Positions 1 to 9,729 are shown, counted from the first letter of the stretch. The stretch: 64,000 nucleotides of DNA from Candidatus Borrarchaeum yapensis (GCA_016840515.1 JAEOSF010000003.1:1-64000); one strand, 5' to 3'. The notes: generated by a model not told the origin, from the sequence alone. Made by a program: numbers and translations.

Positions 1-1613
1 TCGTAAATCCCTACTGCAAGCAAGGTAATACCTGCATAAAGAATCAAATATTTTCGTTTGAGTGCACCCGCAAATAAGATTACACCAACTCCTATCATTA
101 AAAGAGCCGTTCCATCGAGAATAGATCCGATATACTCACCTAAACTAATATTTATTTGTGGGAACATCAATAACGCAGTGAAAAGACCTATACCTCCAAT
201 GATAAGTCCAATACCTCCAGCTATCCATGCAATTCGACGTTTCAGCTCATGTTTCTCGGTTATCCTTGCTTCTGCACGTAGTGCATAAATAACCTTCAAA
301 CCAGTTATTGATAATAGGGGATACAAACCTCCTACAACTGTAAAGATTACTCCGATGATGAAACCATTTTGGAGATGTGCAGGGTTAATGGTAAGGGCTT
401 CGAATTCTGCACCTACTACTGTTTCAGCTTCTAAGAAAAAAAGCTGTTTGATGTATAAATACAATACACGTGACAAGCCGATACCTGCAAACACGCCAGT
501 TGCGCTACCAATGAACCCCATAATAATTACTTCGTAAAAGAATAGTCGAAATATATGGTGTTTCTTGAAGCCAATTGATCGTAATACTCCAATCTCGTAT
601 TTACGCTCCGCTATAGTCATATTTATCGCATTGAAAATTAGAAAGATCATGGCAAGCAAACTTGTCATGCCAGCGAAGAATAGGCCACTTCTCATGCCTT
701 CAACGCCACTGCGGGCTGATTCCAACTGGCTTTGTTTTGGAGCATAAACAGTTAGCCCCTCATCCTCAACAACATCCTCAAGCCTTTGCTGTACATCTTC
801 CCACACATCTGAGTAAGCCTTGTCCATTTCAACAATAATTTTATCGATCTTGCTTCCAGATTTATATAGTGATTGTGCGTCCCTCAATGGAATAAACACA
901 GTTGCACCATAGCCAATCTCTCTAACTTTTCCCGTAGCTTCTGCAAAAGCTGCAATGTGAAAAACTCTTAATCTAAGATTGTTTCCGCTCGTTCGGTATT
1001 TAATTTTAAGTCTATCACCAACCGTAGCATTAACTAATCTGGTTTCACCGTCATCATCTTCTTCTTCATAAGTAATTCCGTCCATTAACAATTCGCTTAC
1101 TATAGCCGTCTTTTTCTCAAGCAGATCATTGACTGGTTCGTTAGTTTGATAATCAAATAGATCGCCAAACTCGTTATCGTATGTTGGATCGATTCCAACT
1201 ACTTGTGCTGCCGTGGAATTCCCATCAGGCTTCAGCGAGATAATACAGTAACGCTGCATTCGGGGAGCGGCTGATCCAACACCCTCAACCTGTAAAACAT
1301 CTTCAAGAATAGCTTTGTCAAAGGGTTCACCATCAAGCCTTGTGATTTCGAAATCCACCTTTCCTCCTGAAATTTCTATAACATTAAAGAAACTTTGAAG
1401 GGCATTATCAGCTGAGATATTAAAAGCGACATATAATGAAATAGACAAGGTCACTCCTAGAACTGTGAGAATATTGCGAGTTTTTCTGCGTCCTAAGTTG
1501 CGGATGGCAAGTTTTATTAATCTTCTTTCCTTCCAAAGAAGAAAAACTACAACAACAGCAATGATCACTAGAATAATCAAAAACAAATTTGCAGCTAGTA
1601 TTTCTAGTTGCAT
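1..1613 (-). CDS. MacB/FtsX-type ABC transporter permease, C-terminus cut by window edge
   Basis: The minus strand is open from an ATG at 1613 to the window edge, about 537 codons without a stop. The protein starts MQLEILAANLF, has an N-terminal membrane segment, a long extracytoplasmic domain (roughly residues 60-300), then FtsX-type membrane segments with the usual NAINMTIAERKYEIGVLRS stretch. It is closely similar along its length to the full-size permease at 15256-18222, so the missing part should be the second FtsX half. GAGGG lies 5 bases before the start. The ATPase at 1640-2416 is directly upstream in the same operon. Such permeases work with LolD/MacB ATPases as mechanotransmission machines acting on lipoproteins or exported substrates; the substrate here is unknown. 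Confidence 0.9.
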   Translation of the reverse strand, partial: MQLEILAANLFLIILVIIAVVVVFLLWKERRLIKLAIRNLGRRKTRNILTVLGVTLSISLYVAFNISADNALQSFFNVIEISGGKVDFEITRLDGEPFDKAILEDVLQVEGVGSAAPRMQRYCIISLKPDGNSTAAQVVGIDPTYDNEFGDLFDYQTNEPVNDLLEKKTAIVSELLMDGITYEEEDDDGETRLVNATVGDRLKIKYRTSGNNLRLRVFHIAAFAEATGKVREIGYGATVFIPLRDAQSLYKSGSKIDKIIVEMDKAYSDVWEDVQQRLEDVVEDEGLTVYAPKQSQLESARSGVEGMRSGLFFAGMTSLLAMIFLIFNAINMTIAERKYEIGVLRSIGFKKHHIFRLFFYEVIIMGFIGSATGVFAGIGLSRVLYLYIKQLFFLEAETVVGAEFEALTINPAHLQNGFIIGVIFTVVGGLYPLLSITGLKVIYALRAEARITEKHELKRRIAWIAGGIGLIIGGIGLFTALLMFPQINISLGEYIGSILDGTALLMIGVGVILFAGALKRKYLILYAGITLLAVGIY

Positions 1614-1639
1614 TACATACCCTCATACACTAAGATGAT

Positions 1640-2416
1640 CTATCTATGATCACTTATATAACCAGTAATTCCACGATATGCTCGAAGCTCCTCTTCGCTA
1701 ATTTCGAGCAATTTGTGTGCTGTAGGCTTATCTGTAACAATCTGCCCATCAACTATTCGAATAAGTCGATCGCAATGTTCTGAAACAGCAGGATCGTGAG
1801 TGATAACAATCATAGTGACCCCCATGTTTTTATTCAGGTGATGCATGATATCTAGAATTTCATCTCCAGTCTTCGTGTCTACGTCACCTGTTGGTTCATC
1901 AGCTAACACTATTGAAGGGTTATTTGCGAGTGCACGGGCAATAGATACTCGTTGTCGTTGCCCACCACTGAGTTCATCTGGACGATGATGTAGACGATCG
2001 CCAAGTCCAACCATTTCTAGAAGTTCTATGGCACGTTTCTTGCCTTCTTTTTCAGCAATTCCCGTTACCATCATTGGTAATTCTACATTTTCCAAAGCAG
2101 TCAGTACTGGAACAAGATTGTAGAATTGAAAAATGAATCCAATTTCTCGTGCCCTTAGTTCAGTTAAAGAGCTGTCAGACATTTTCGAAATATCTTGTCT
2201 ATTTATAAATACTTGTCCTGAAGTTGGATTGTCCAGACCACCGATCATGTTTAGAAGCGTGGATTTTCCACTGCCTGAAGGACCCATGATAACTAAGAAC
2301 TCACCCTTCTTTATTTGAAGGTCAATTCCTTGTAGCGCAGGGACGATAACGTCACCTAAATGATATTCCTTCTTTAAATCAATTGTCTCAACTACGATTT
2401 CGCTATTTTCAGTCAA
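1640..2416 (-). CDS. ABC transporter ATPase, LolD/MacB type
   Basis: This is a complete 258-residue nucleotide-binding subunit: Walker A GPSGSGKST near residue 45, signature LSGGQRQR near 148, Walker B IVLADEPTGDVD and the switch histidine in VITHDP. It begins with TTG behind an AAAGGAAG ribosome site, and the same TTG position is used by its paralogue at 18268-19032. It ends 26 bases before the permease at 1-1613, so the two should form one transporter that powers an FtsX-type permease from the cytoplasm. Family and role are clear; the substrate is not. Confidence 0.93.
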   Translation of the reverse strand: MTENSEIVVETIDLKKEYHLGDVIVPALQGIDLQIKKGEFLVIMGPSGSGKSTLLNMIGGLDNPTSGQVFINRQDISKMSDSSLTELRAREIGFIFQFYNLVPVLTALENVELPMMVTGIAEKEGKKRAIELLEMVGLGDRLHHRPDELSGGQRQRVSIARALANNPSIVLADEPTGDVDTKTGDEILDIMHHLNKNMGVTMIVITHDPAVSEHCDRLIRIVDGQIVTDKPTAHKLLEISEEELRAYRGITGYISDHR

Positions 2417-2547
2417 CTTGATTCTTCCTTTAGTATATGTAAAATAAAAAATCTGGAAAGATAAATAGCTTATTTGATACCTTTAAAAAATTTCATCTCT
2501 CAGTATATATATATTTGCCTTTTTATAACTCTCCAGAAGAAGAAATA

Positions 2548-2566
2548 TAGCGTTAAAAAAACGCTA
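2548..2566. terminator. Perfect hairpin TAGCGTT / AACGCTA
   Basis: The 7-base arms TAGCGTT (2548-2554) and AACGCTA (2560-2566) flank an A-rich loop on the plus strand, which reads as a T-rich loop on the minus strand. The hairpin starts one base beyond the stop codon of the small minus-strand ORF at 2567-2713. It may end that transcript or the one upstream; an operator role is also possible. Confidence 0.4.
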
Positions 2567-2713
2567 TTACATTACATGAGCAAAAGAAGGAATTTTACCA
2601 TCATACATCAGACATGACATTTGTTCTATCGCCTTGTAGAAATTTAGGGTAGCATAGCCATTCCGATGTGCTCTTCTAATCAGATAATTTATTACAGGAG
2701 TATGTTCGTTCAT
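2567..2713 (-). CDS. Small hypothetical protein, 48 aa
   Basis: An ORF of 48 codons starts at ATG 2713 behind GGTGA (spacer 4) and encodes a soluble, mildly basic peptide starting MNEHTPVINYLIRRAHRNGY. No family is recognised. Support comes from the ribosome-site-like GGTGATAAAATG context, a run without stops in an AT-rich gap, and a hairpin directly after the stop. It lies alone between the ABC operon (same strand, downstream) and the divergent AAA ATPase gene. It could be a chance ORF. Confidence 0.4.
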   Translation of the reverse strand: MNEHTPVINYLIRRAHRNGYATLNFYKAIEQMSCLMYDGKIPSFAHVM

Positions 2714-2878
2714 TTTATCACCATGAATAAACTATTCCAACAGATCTCTTACATTTCAGTTAAATGTCAATTAAACGCCATTACTTAAAAACACTCGTAA
2801 CATTAGCTGAATTACCCCAATGTTACATATCTATTAAACAGAGTTTACACATTTCTACTTTTGAAAGGAGGACCTACT

Positions 2879-3925
2879 TTGTCTTCAGAAGAATTTGAAT
2901 GGTTTCAAAAAATGAATTGGAGCAAAAATCCATTTCAATTAAGTCCAATAGGAAAACCTGATTTAGTTGTCGGGTTTGACGAAGAATTTCAGTTGCTAGA
3001 AAACTATATTCGCTTAGGATATGATGTAATTATAGAAGGGCCTTATGGTAGCGGGAAAACTTCGTTGCTATTATGTCTGGAAACGCTTTTTAAAGATAAT
3101 AGACTTCCAATCTTTTTTTACGCCCCCCCCGAATCAGTTACGGAACTAATTGCCATCCTTAGCTTGGAACTGAAACTCAATGATGAGATATCGCCCCAAG
3201 TGCTGTATCACACACTTAGAAGGTCAGACGACAAGATAATTCTCCTTATAGACGAAGCACATGATCTAAATATCGATGTTGCTAAGATGCTACGGGGATT
3301 ATCTGATCTAGACAATATAAGCATTATTTACAGCGCTTTAAATGGATTTTCCTTCGATAAACTGCCGAAAATTTTGAATACTCTGGCAGATCGAGTACAA
3401 GAGATTATTTATCTAGATCTTCTATCAGAAGAAGAAGTGATATTAGCCATCAAGAAAAGAATAGAAGACGTTGGAGGAAATGAGGTCTCTCCTTTCACTA
3501 ATGACGCTATAAATTTTATCGCACAGATATCAGAAGGCGCACCTAGGGAAGCAATTAAACTATGTTCTGCGGCGATAGCTCTTGCAATACGCGATTCAAT
3601 ATTAGAGATTGATATTGACGTATTAGAGAAGATTACAAGAAGAAGACCATCAGAAATTGTTCGAAAGATTCAGAGATTAGGAGACAGAGAAAAACAGGTA
3701 ATTAAATTATTTGTTTCTCATCCTATAATAACAACAGGATTAGTTAAAGATGAGTTATCAGTCTCATCCCAGGCGTCTTATAATGTTATTGCACGCCTCA
3801 TGGAGAAAGAACTGGTAATCTCAAGGGAAGCAGAAGGTAGGGGCAACGAATATCTTCCTGTAGGTTTAGTTAAACGTATCTTAACCCAAGAACTCGCGAA
3901 TGACGTTTTAAGACTTGACATGTAA
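2879..3925 (+). CDS. AAA ATPase with C-terminal winged helix (ORC/ExeA-like)
   Basis: The protein has about 348 residues. Walker A GPYGSGKTS is near residue 54 and Walker B IILLIDEAHDL near 121; a lid region and a winged-helix-like domain (residues about 260-345, ending VKDELSVSSQASYNVIARL) follow. The start is set at TTG 2879 because a strong GAAAGGAGG site lies at 2862-2870; an upstream TTG at 2861 would overlap that site. This architecture is shared by Orc1/Cdc6-like and ExeA/TniB-like ATPases, but the sequence is not a clear origin-binding Cdc6. The downstream ABC pair follows after 70 bases with its own promoter-like sequence, so a link is uncertain. Confidence 0.8.
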   Translation: MSSEEFEWFQKMNWSKNPFQLSPIGKPDLVVGFDEEFQLLENYIRLGYDVIIEGPYGSGKTSLLLCLETLFKDNRLPIFFYAPPESVTELIAILSLELKLNDEISPQVLYHTLRRSDDKIILLIDEAHDLNIDVAKMLRGLSDLDNISIIYSALNGFSFDKLPKILNTLADRVQEIIYLDLLSEEEVILAIKKRIEDVGGNEVSPFTNDAINFIAQISEGAPREAIKLCSAAIALAIRDSILEIDIDVLEKITRRRPSEIVRKIQRLGDREKQVIKLFVSHPIITTGLVKDELSVSSQASYNVIARLMEKELVISREAEGRGNEYLPVGLVKRILTQELANDVLRLDM

Positions 3926-3994
3926 GATCCAAGCTTTCAGGGAAAAATACTTAAACATAGTTTCAGGAGTGGCTAGTATTGTTTAAGTGTATTA

Positions 3995-4771
3995 GTGGAG
4001 GCAAATACAATCAAAGCTTTGGAACTACGTTCAGTCTCAAAAAATTATGGCTCTATAGCAGCTTTGCAAGGAATAGATCTCGATATTGAAGAAGGCACGA
4101 TAGAAGGCTTACTTGGTCCGAACGGTTCAGGAAAATCGACGCTTATGAAAACCATTATGGGACTAGTAAAACCTGATACTGGAGACATACACGTTTTAGG
4201 TAAGAGTATTATAGAGCATCCTATTGAAACGAAAAGGCAAATAGGTTATGTTCCAGAAGACATTCGCCTCTATGAGTTTTTAACAGCAGTCGAATACCTA
4301 GATTTTATCGCAGATGCATACCAATTAGATGTTGAAACTAAGAATAAAAGAATTAATGAATATTTAGATGCATTCGGGCTTAAAGGACGCCATAATGAAC
4401 TAATTAGCGGATATTCGGGTGGTATGAAACAGAAAATTGCTATTATTTCTTCATTATTGCATAAACCTAGAATTCTTATATTTGACGAAGCTTTAACAGG
4501 CTTAGATCCTATTTCAGCGCGAATTGTGAAAGATTTGTTACATAAACTTGCAAAAGAAGGAGTTACAATTCTTTTTAGTACTCATGTCCTAGCAATAGCT
4601 GAAGTAATGTGTGATCACATTACACTGATGCACTCAGGGAAGATAATTGCCAGAGGACAACTTAAAGAACTTCAAGAACAAGCAAAACTTTCAGAATCAA
4701 GCTTAGAAGATATTTTTTTGAAACTCACAGGCACAAATAATCTGAAAGCGATCGTTGATGCCTTAAAATGA
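3995..4771 (+). CDS. ABC-2 type transporter ATPase
   Basis: This 258-residue ATPase has Walker A GPNGSGKST (41-49), signature SGYSGGMKQK near 137 and Walker B ILIFDEALTGLDP, the last with A where EPT is common. It resembles the CcmA/NatA group that drives ABC-2 permeases, and its partner permease starts 18 bases downstream. The GTG at 3995 has no ribosome site of its own. GGAGG at 3997-4001 instead lies 8 bases before ATC at 4010, which would give a protein beginning at KALELRSVSK, so the exact start is open. A TATA-like AAATACTTAAACATA is centred near 3950. Confidence 0.9.
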   Translation: MEANTIKALELRSVSKNYGSIAALQGIDLDIEEGTIEGLLGPNGSGKSTLMKTIMGLVKPDTGDIHVLGKSIIEHPIETKRQIGYVPEDIRLYEFLTAVEYLDFIADAYQLDVETKNKRINEYLDAFGLKGRHNELISGYSGGMKQKIAIISSLLHKPRILIFDEALTGLDPISARIVKDLLHKLAKEGVTILFSTHVLAIAEVMCDHITLMHSGKIIARGQLKELQEQAKLSESSLEDIFLKLTGTNNLKAIVDALK

Positions 4772-4789
4772 ATGGTTTGTGGAGTCTAG

Positions 4790-6430
4790 ATGAATTTAAG
4801 AATTATTGTGGCTATTGGTAGGATTTATACTCTTTCATTTCTCAGAAGAAGACAATCAAGCCCGCAAGCGATTAACAGGTTGACTAGAAGACCTCTAATA
4901 ATAATTCTTGTTGATTTTTTTGCGTTTATCCTTTGTGTCTTTTTAGGCTATATTATAGATAATGCTCTACTGATCGAAGAAGAATTAACATTCATAGGTG
5001 AAATGATAGATGAAATGCTGATTTTTATACCTGCGCTTCTGATTTCGATTCCCCTTGCCTATGGAATACTATTCGAATTTTCACAAGCAGCAAAAACATT
5101 TACAACTGAAACCGTCAATATGTTGCCTATTCGTGCCAATGAATATGTGTTAGGCTCATCGCTTTCGACTATTTTCATTCTTTCCCCAATCATTTCTATA
5201 GTATTGGGATTTACTAGTGGTTTGGTAGGCATTGGAAGAGGTCTTTACTTCTTGTGGTTTAGTCTTTTAACTCTTTCAATTCTAGCCCTATCTGGAGGGG
5301 CATTTATTGTCGAGATCATTCGAGCTATTACTAACCGTGTATCTTCAGCATTTTACTCAAGAGGGGGGCGATCATCAGTTTATATTCGCTTCGTTCTTTC
5401 GGTTATCATATTCCTAGTTGCTATGTTGCTTTTTAATTTCAATTTTCTGTTCCTTCTACTCGAAGCGTATTCAGTAGAAATCATTTCGGCATGGTACGTT
5501 CCTCTGCTATGGCCATCCATTGCAATCTTGAATCTTATAGCAAGAAATTTGCTATTGGCATGGATTTTTGGGTTATTATTTCTTGGTTTTTGCGTATCGT
5601 GCTTTTTTACAAGTGTCAAACTACGAGAGAAGTACTGGGCTCCTCAACCAGTCTCTATAAAGATTTCTAGTAAGTTATATCGACCAAGAAAAGGAATATT
5701 GCAAAGAATTGGCTATGCTCCAGCCGAAGTTGCATTAATCCGTAAAGACCTTAGAGGACTTGTCAGAAGAAAAGAAATGATCCGCATTGTAGTCGCACCC
5801 TTGTTTTCAACTGTCATCATGATTATTACACTCCTAGTAACTCCTCAGACAGAAGAGATGCCTCTTGGGCTCTTTAATCTGTTTTTCTTAATGGGACCCA
5901 TTCTCTTTGGTTGGTTGCTAGGTATTACGTCATTTGGTCAAGAAGGGGAGTCAATGCCAATTATATACAGTTTACCAATTGGGGGCAAAGAACTCACAAA
6001 AGCAAAAATTAGTTCATCGTTGTTCATTGCACTCATCAGCTTAATTGCTACGCTTTGTTTGATTTATATAATCCTTCCTGCTAGCTCATTCGACTTTATG
6101 CTCTTTTTTACACTCCTTTCTGTTCTATTGACAATTGAAGCAACCATCATAGGAGTTGCAGTTGGGGCAAACTATCCAGACTTTACAACTACACCTCGTT
6201 CCCGCTTCATTACAGTTACAGGGTCCATGGTGGGTATATTTTTCTTAGGTATCGGTTTGCTTATAATTTCGCTGCCATTTTTGATTTTTTACACGATCGA
6301 ATTCGAAGCGGTAAACTACTTAGTTGTTTTTGGAAGCCTCATACTCATAGGACTGTTTGTTTGCTATTTTACATATAAAATGGCGATCAAAAACACAAAA
6401 AAATTATTAGATAGAGTTCAAGTCATGTAA
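4790..6430 (+). CDS. ABC-2 type transporter permease
   Basis: A 546-residue polytopic membrane protein with about 12 hydrophobic segments and a cytoplasmic stretch near residues 280-340 containing YAPAEVALIRKDLRGLVRRKEM, a pattern typical of large archaeal ABC-2 permeases. It starts at ATG behind GGAG and follows the ATPase at 3995-4771 closely, so the two form one transporter. Substrate unknown; related archaeal pairs are annotated as drug or polymer exporters only by analogy. Confidence 0.88.
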   Translation: MNLRIIVAIGRIYTLSFLRRRQSSPQAINRLTRRPLIIILVDFFAFILCVFLGYIIDNALLIEEELTFIGEMIDEMLIFIPALLISIPLAYGILFEFSQAAKTFTTETVNMLPIRANEYVLGSSLSTIFILSPIISIVLGFTSGLVGIGRGLYFLWFSLLTLSILALSGGAFIVEIIRAITNRVSSAFYSRGGRSSVYIRFVLSVIIFLVAMLLFNFNFLFLLLEAYSVEIISAWYVPLLWPSIAILNLIARNLLLAWIFGLLFLGFCVSCFFTSVKLREKYWAPQPVSIKISSKLYRPRKGILQRIGYAPAEVALIRKDLRGLVRRKEMIRIVVAPLFSTVIMIITLLVTPQTEEMPLGLFNLFFLMGPILFGWLLGITSFGQEGESMPIIYSLPIGGKELTKAKISSSLFIALISLIATLCLIYIILPASSFDFMLFFTLLSVLLTIEATIIGVAVGANYPDFTTTPRSRFITVTGSMVGIFFLGIGLLIISLPFLIFYTIEFEAVNYLVVFGSLILIGLFVCYFTYKMAIKNTKKLLDRVQVM

Positions 6431-6505
6431 TAGGAGAACATGAAACGCGTAAAAAGTCCTGCAAAAAGAGAGAATAAAAAAGGAGAGTTCGGCATAGCCT
6501 TTTTT

Positions 6506-7063
6506 CTAACTGAAATAGGGCGTATTTTTCCTGTCGAATCCCCGAACGACCTCAATACGCGGCATCCCGCGTTGATCTGGGGATCGTTCAAGCATCGCAT
6601 AGTCTTCTGGAGTGTAATATCTCATGAAAGGGAACAATGCACCAAGTCCCTGTACAGCAAGTTTTACGGCAGGATGATTTTCATCCTGTATGATTTGCAG
6701 GGTTACGTCTCTAGTAACTTGACGACATAGTTGCTCATCAGTGAGTCCTAGAGCGTGGATATATTCATGAAGCATTACGTGAAAAAGATACGCGTTATAT
6801 AGTTCATCGGACTCTTGGGCATGCATCCGAATCCTTCTGAGTGGAGTTTTGTTTATTACTATCCAGTTACTACCCACAACGTGGTAAGCTCCGATAAAGT
6901 AGTTTCTTTGTGCACCTAAATCCTGTAAGCCAAGCATTATGCCGCCTCTCTTACGGTTCAAAGTTTTTATAAGAGCCTCCTCAACAAGTTCAAAAACATC
7001 TGAGAAATCCTTAGCTGCGCTTAACTTAGCTACCAATTCATTATCGGATGATTCAATCGACAT
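6506..7063 (-). CDS. HExxH-motif putative zinc metalloprotein
   Basis: A 185-residue soluble protein. The segment HVMLHEYIHALGLTDEQ (residues 95-111) carries the HExxH zinc-binding and catalytic motif of metallopeptidases, followed by ALG as in many gluzincins and metzincins. There is no signal peptide, so a cytoplasmic protease or zinc protein is likely. A third metal ligand cannot be named with confidence; E110 or a later His are candidates. It is transcribed alone, convergent with the ABC permease gene. Confidence 0.75.
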   Translation of the reverse strand: MSIESSDNELVAKLSAAKDFSDVFELVEEALIKTLNRKRGGIMLGLQDLGAQRNYFIGAYHVVGSNWIVINKTPLRRIRMHAQESDELYNAYLFHVMLHEYIHALGLTDEQLCRQVTRDVTLQIIQDENHPAVKLAVQGLGALFPFMRYYTPEDYAMLERSPDQRGMPRIEVVRGFDRKNTPYFS

Positions 7064-7286
7064 TTCATTTCACTCCAATCTTCTTCGTACATGGATTTAT
7101 GTACAAAAAACAATATAAACATTATGGAGTGGGTATGTTGGTTTATGGAATATTAAGTGACTTTTTAATTATCTAAATGGCCGAAAAATACAAAAAATAG
7201 TTATTAAACTGATTACACATCAAAAAAATTATCCTTAAATATCATAACCTCTTAATCATCAGCTATTACAAATTGACCACATTCAG

Positions 7287-8486
7287 TTACTTTTTGCTAA
7301 AACGCGCTAATACTGCGCCAATAAATGCTACTACCGCTGGAACTGCCCAAACAAATAACCACGAGCCAGTGGCATCAAATACTGCTCCGCATACGATGGG
7401 CAAGATAAATGAGCCCAAAGATGCCATAAAGCTTATGAAGCCTAACGCAAAACCTTCTACGGTAGGATCAACGGATTCAGTGGCTGCTGAGAAAACTGCA
7501 GCATTTGAAACCCAATTAAAGATTCCTATGAGCACTATACCTATCACTGCGAAGAAAAAAACCGATGATGCGCCAATCAGGTAGAATGCAGGAGCACAAA
7601 TCAGAGTTGGCAACCATATTATAATTTTTCTCCCGAATTTAAATTTCAATTTATCAGAGATCCATCCTCCTGCTAGAAGAGATGGCACTGCAAGTATCGA
7701 CGCAATGCCTGCAGTGGCAGCAGCGCTAGCGATATCCATTTTTAGCAAAGATACGAATGTGGTCGGTGCAAAAGTTGCATACGCAGTAGTTATTCCAACT
7801 ATGACAAACCATGCGACTCCGATTTTCCATAATTCGACATTTTTAAACGCTTGCGACACAGGTTCAAGAAATGATGTCGAATTTGTGGGCAAACTTTCAG
7901 GTAAGCTGATTTCAGGGATTTCTTGTCGCGCTAGAAGGAAAAAGAGCATGCAAACAAGACCCAAAACTCCAAAACTTACAGCAGTCAGAAATATTCCAAA
8001 AATCGATAGGATATAGCCCATAGCAAAAACGCCTATGACCCCTCCAGTGCCAAATCCTGATGCTAAAACACCTGACACGAATCCTCGCTCCTCTGGAGTA
8101 AAATACCTTATAGTCCAAGCTATAGGTGGGGCGCCTGAAAATGTTACACCAATCCCCAAAATGAACCGTGCTAAAGCTAATAACTCAAAAGTCGCAGAAA
8201 AAGCTATTAGGATTAGCCCAGATGCCAAAGAAAAAAGACCTAGCGCTCCTAGTTTTCGCCCTCCGAATCGAGCGATTAGAATGCCTGCGGGGATAGCAAA
8301 GAAAATACCTGGAATCCATGAAACCGCCATCAAGATCCCAGCCTGCACACCTGTTAATTCAAGTTTAGGAATCAGCAGTGTCAACATTGGGCCAATACTT
8401 AGGAGTGCGATGGCCTGCATTGACCATGAAAACCACGAAACGCCCAACACGACCCAGCGAAACCTTAATTTTCCAATTTCAGCCAC
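7287..8486 (-). CDS. MFS transporter (tandem paralogue 1)
   Basis: A 399-residue carrier with 12 predicted membrane segments. It has the MFS loop motif IARFGGRKLGALG between TM2 and TM3 and a second copy GGWISDKLKFKFGRK in the C-terminal half. It starts at GTG. It is the last of three consecutive same-strand paralogues (7287-11068) that all begin with a (K/S)(L/F)RFRW motif and share PTTFV/PITFV in TM7. It likely exchanges small organic anions or drugs, but substrates cannot be read from the sequence. Confidence 0.9.
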   Translation of the reverse strand: MAEIGKLRFRWVVLGVSWFSWSMQAIALLSIGPMLTLLIPKLELTGVQAGILMAVSWIPGIFFAIPAGILIARFGGRKLGALGLFSLASGLILIAFSATFELLALARFILGIGVTFSGAPPIAWTIRYFTPEERGFVSGVLASGFGTGGVIGVFAMGYILSIFGIFLTAVSFGVLGLVCMLFFLLARQEIPEISLPESLPTNSTSFLEPVSQAFKNVELWKIGVAWFVIVGITTAYATFAPTTFVSLLKMDIASAAATAGIASILAVPSLLAGGWISDKLKFKFGRKIIIWLPTLICAPAFYLIGASSVFFFAVIGIVLIGIFNWVSNAAVFSAATESVDPTVEGFALGFISFMASLGSFILPIVCGAVFDATGSWLFVWAVPAVVAFIGAVLARFSKK

Positions 8487-8538
8487 AGAATATCATAACC
8501 TTATAATCTTGAATTATTACCATTGACTGATAATTCTG

Positions 8539-9729
8539 TTATTTTTTGATCAAAAAGGCTACTATTGCTCCAAATAAAGCTATTACAGCTGGAACTGCCC
8601 AAACAAATAACCACGAGCCAGTGATATCGAATACAAAACCCATTAGCAAGGGCAAGATCAATGACCCAAGGGCTGCCCCAAACGCCAGAAACCCGAAGGC
8701 ACAACCTACCATAGCTTCAGAATCTACGGATTCGGCACCAGCAGCATAAGCGGCGGCACTCGAAACCCAGTTAAATATACCAATGAGCACAACTCCAATT
8801 AAAACGCTTGCAAATGCGGTTGATATGCCAATCAGATAAAAAGCGGGTGCACAGATCAGCGTGGGGATCCACATCATTATTTTTCGGCCACGAGCCTTCC
8901 ATTTATCAGTAAGTCGTCCTCCTATTATCAATGAGGGAACTGCAACAATCTGAACTATACCAGCCGTGGCTGCCGCTGTAACTATGTCCAGTTTTAATAA
9001 TGCTATAAAAGTAATGGGGGCAAATGTCGCGTAGGCTGTAGATATCCCTACAATAACTAACCACGCTATTGTAATCAACCATAATTCGACATTTCGAAAG
9101 GCTTGTGATACAACTTCAGAAAGGGACATAGAGTTTTTGTTGGATGTCTTTCCTGTTAGCGCTGTTGGGAAGTCCCTACGAGCTAGAAGAAAAACAGTCA
9201 TTAATACAAGACTTAGAACACCGAGAATCATCATCGTCATGTAGATACCAATTGTTTGTAAAATCCATCCCATAGCGAATACACCTACGATGCCCGAACT
9301 AGCGTATCCAGATGTTAAGAAGCCTTGCGCAAAGCCTATTTCATCATCAGAGAACCATTTTGCCATCCAAACCTGTGGCGGCGTTGTTCCAGTGATAATA
9401 GCTATCCCCACGATTGCCCTTGATATAACTAGCAACTCAAAAGAATCTGCATATGCAAATAGAAGTAGCCCTATTGTTAACGTGAGCATGCCAAGTGCGC
9501 CTAGTTTTCTTCCACCATATCGATCAATCAGAACGCCGATAGGGATCGCTAATATAATGCCAGCAATCCAAACAACTGCCATCAAGCTGCCTGCCTGAAC
9601 ACCTGTCAATCCAAATTGCGGAATTAGAATAGTTAACATAGTTCCTATACTTAATACGGCAGTACCAACCAGCAGCCACGAGAGCCATGCAAGACTCAAT
9701 ACGATCCAGCGAAATCTGAATTTTTCCAT
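8539..9729 (-). CDS. MFS transporter (tandem paralogue 2)
   Basis: A 12-TM MFS carrier of 396 residues. Start chosen at ATG 9729 (MEKFRFRW) because AGGGGAAATTTCGGA lies just upstream and the paralogues start at the same place; a longer reading from 9780 lacks support. It has loop motif IDRYGGRKLGALG and C-half GGRLTDKWKARGRK. It sits 52 bases before paralogue 1 and 136 bases after paralogue 3, consistent with tandem duplication and probably one transcription unit. Confidence 0.9.
   Translation of the reverse strand: MEKFRFRWIVLSLAWLSWLLVGTAVLSIGTMLTILIPQFGLTGVQAGSLMAVVWIAGIILAIPIGVLIDRYGGRKLGALGMLTLTIGLLLFAYADSFELLVISRAIVGIAIITGTTPPQVWMAKWFSDDEIGFAQGFLTSGYASSGIVGVFAMGWILQTIGIYMTMMILGVLSLVLMTVFLLARRDFPTALTGKTSNKNSMSLSEVVSQAFRNVELWLITIAWLVIVGISTAYATFAPITFIALLKLDIVTAAATAGIVQIVAVPSLIIGGRLTDKWKARGRKIMMWIPTLICAPAFYLIGISTAFASVLIGVVLIGIFNWVSSAAAYAAGAESVDSEAMVGCAFGFLAFGAALGSLILPLLMGFVFDITGSWLFVWAVPAVIALFGAIVAFLIKK

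Noticed and set aside
6440..6730. 96-codon plus-strand ORF with an AGGAG site, starting MKRVKSPAKREN
   Set aside because: Most of it is antisense to the HExxH gene at 6506-7063 and has no protein-like pattern after the first 25 residues.
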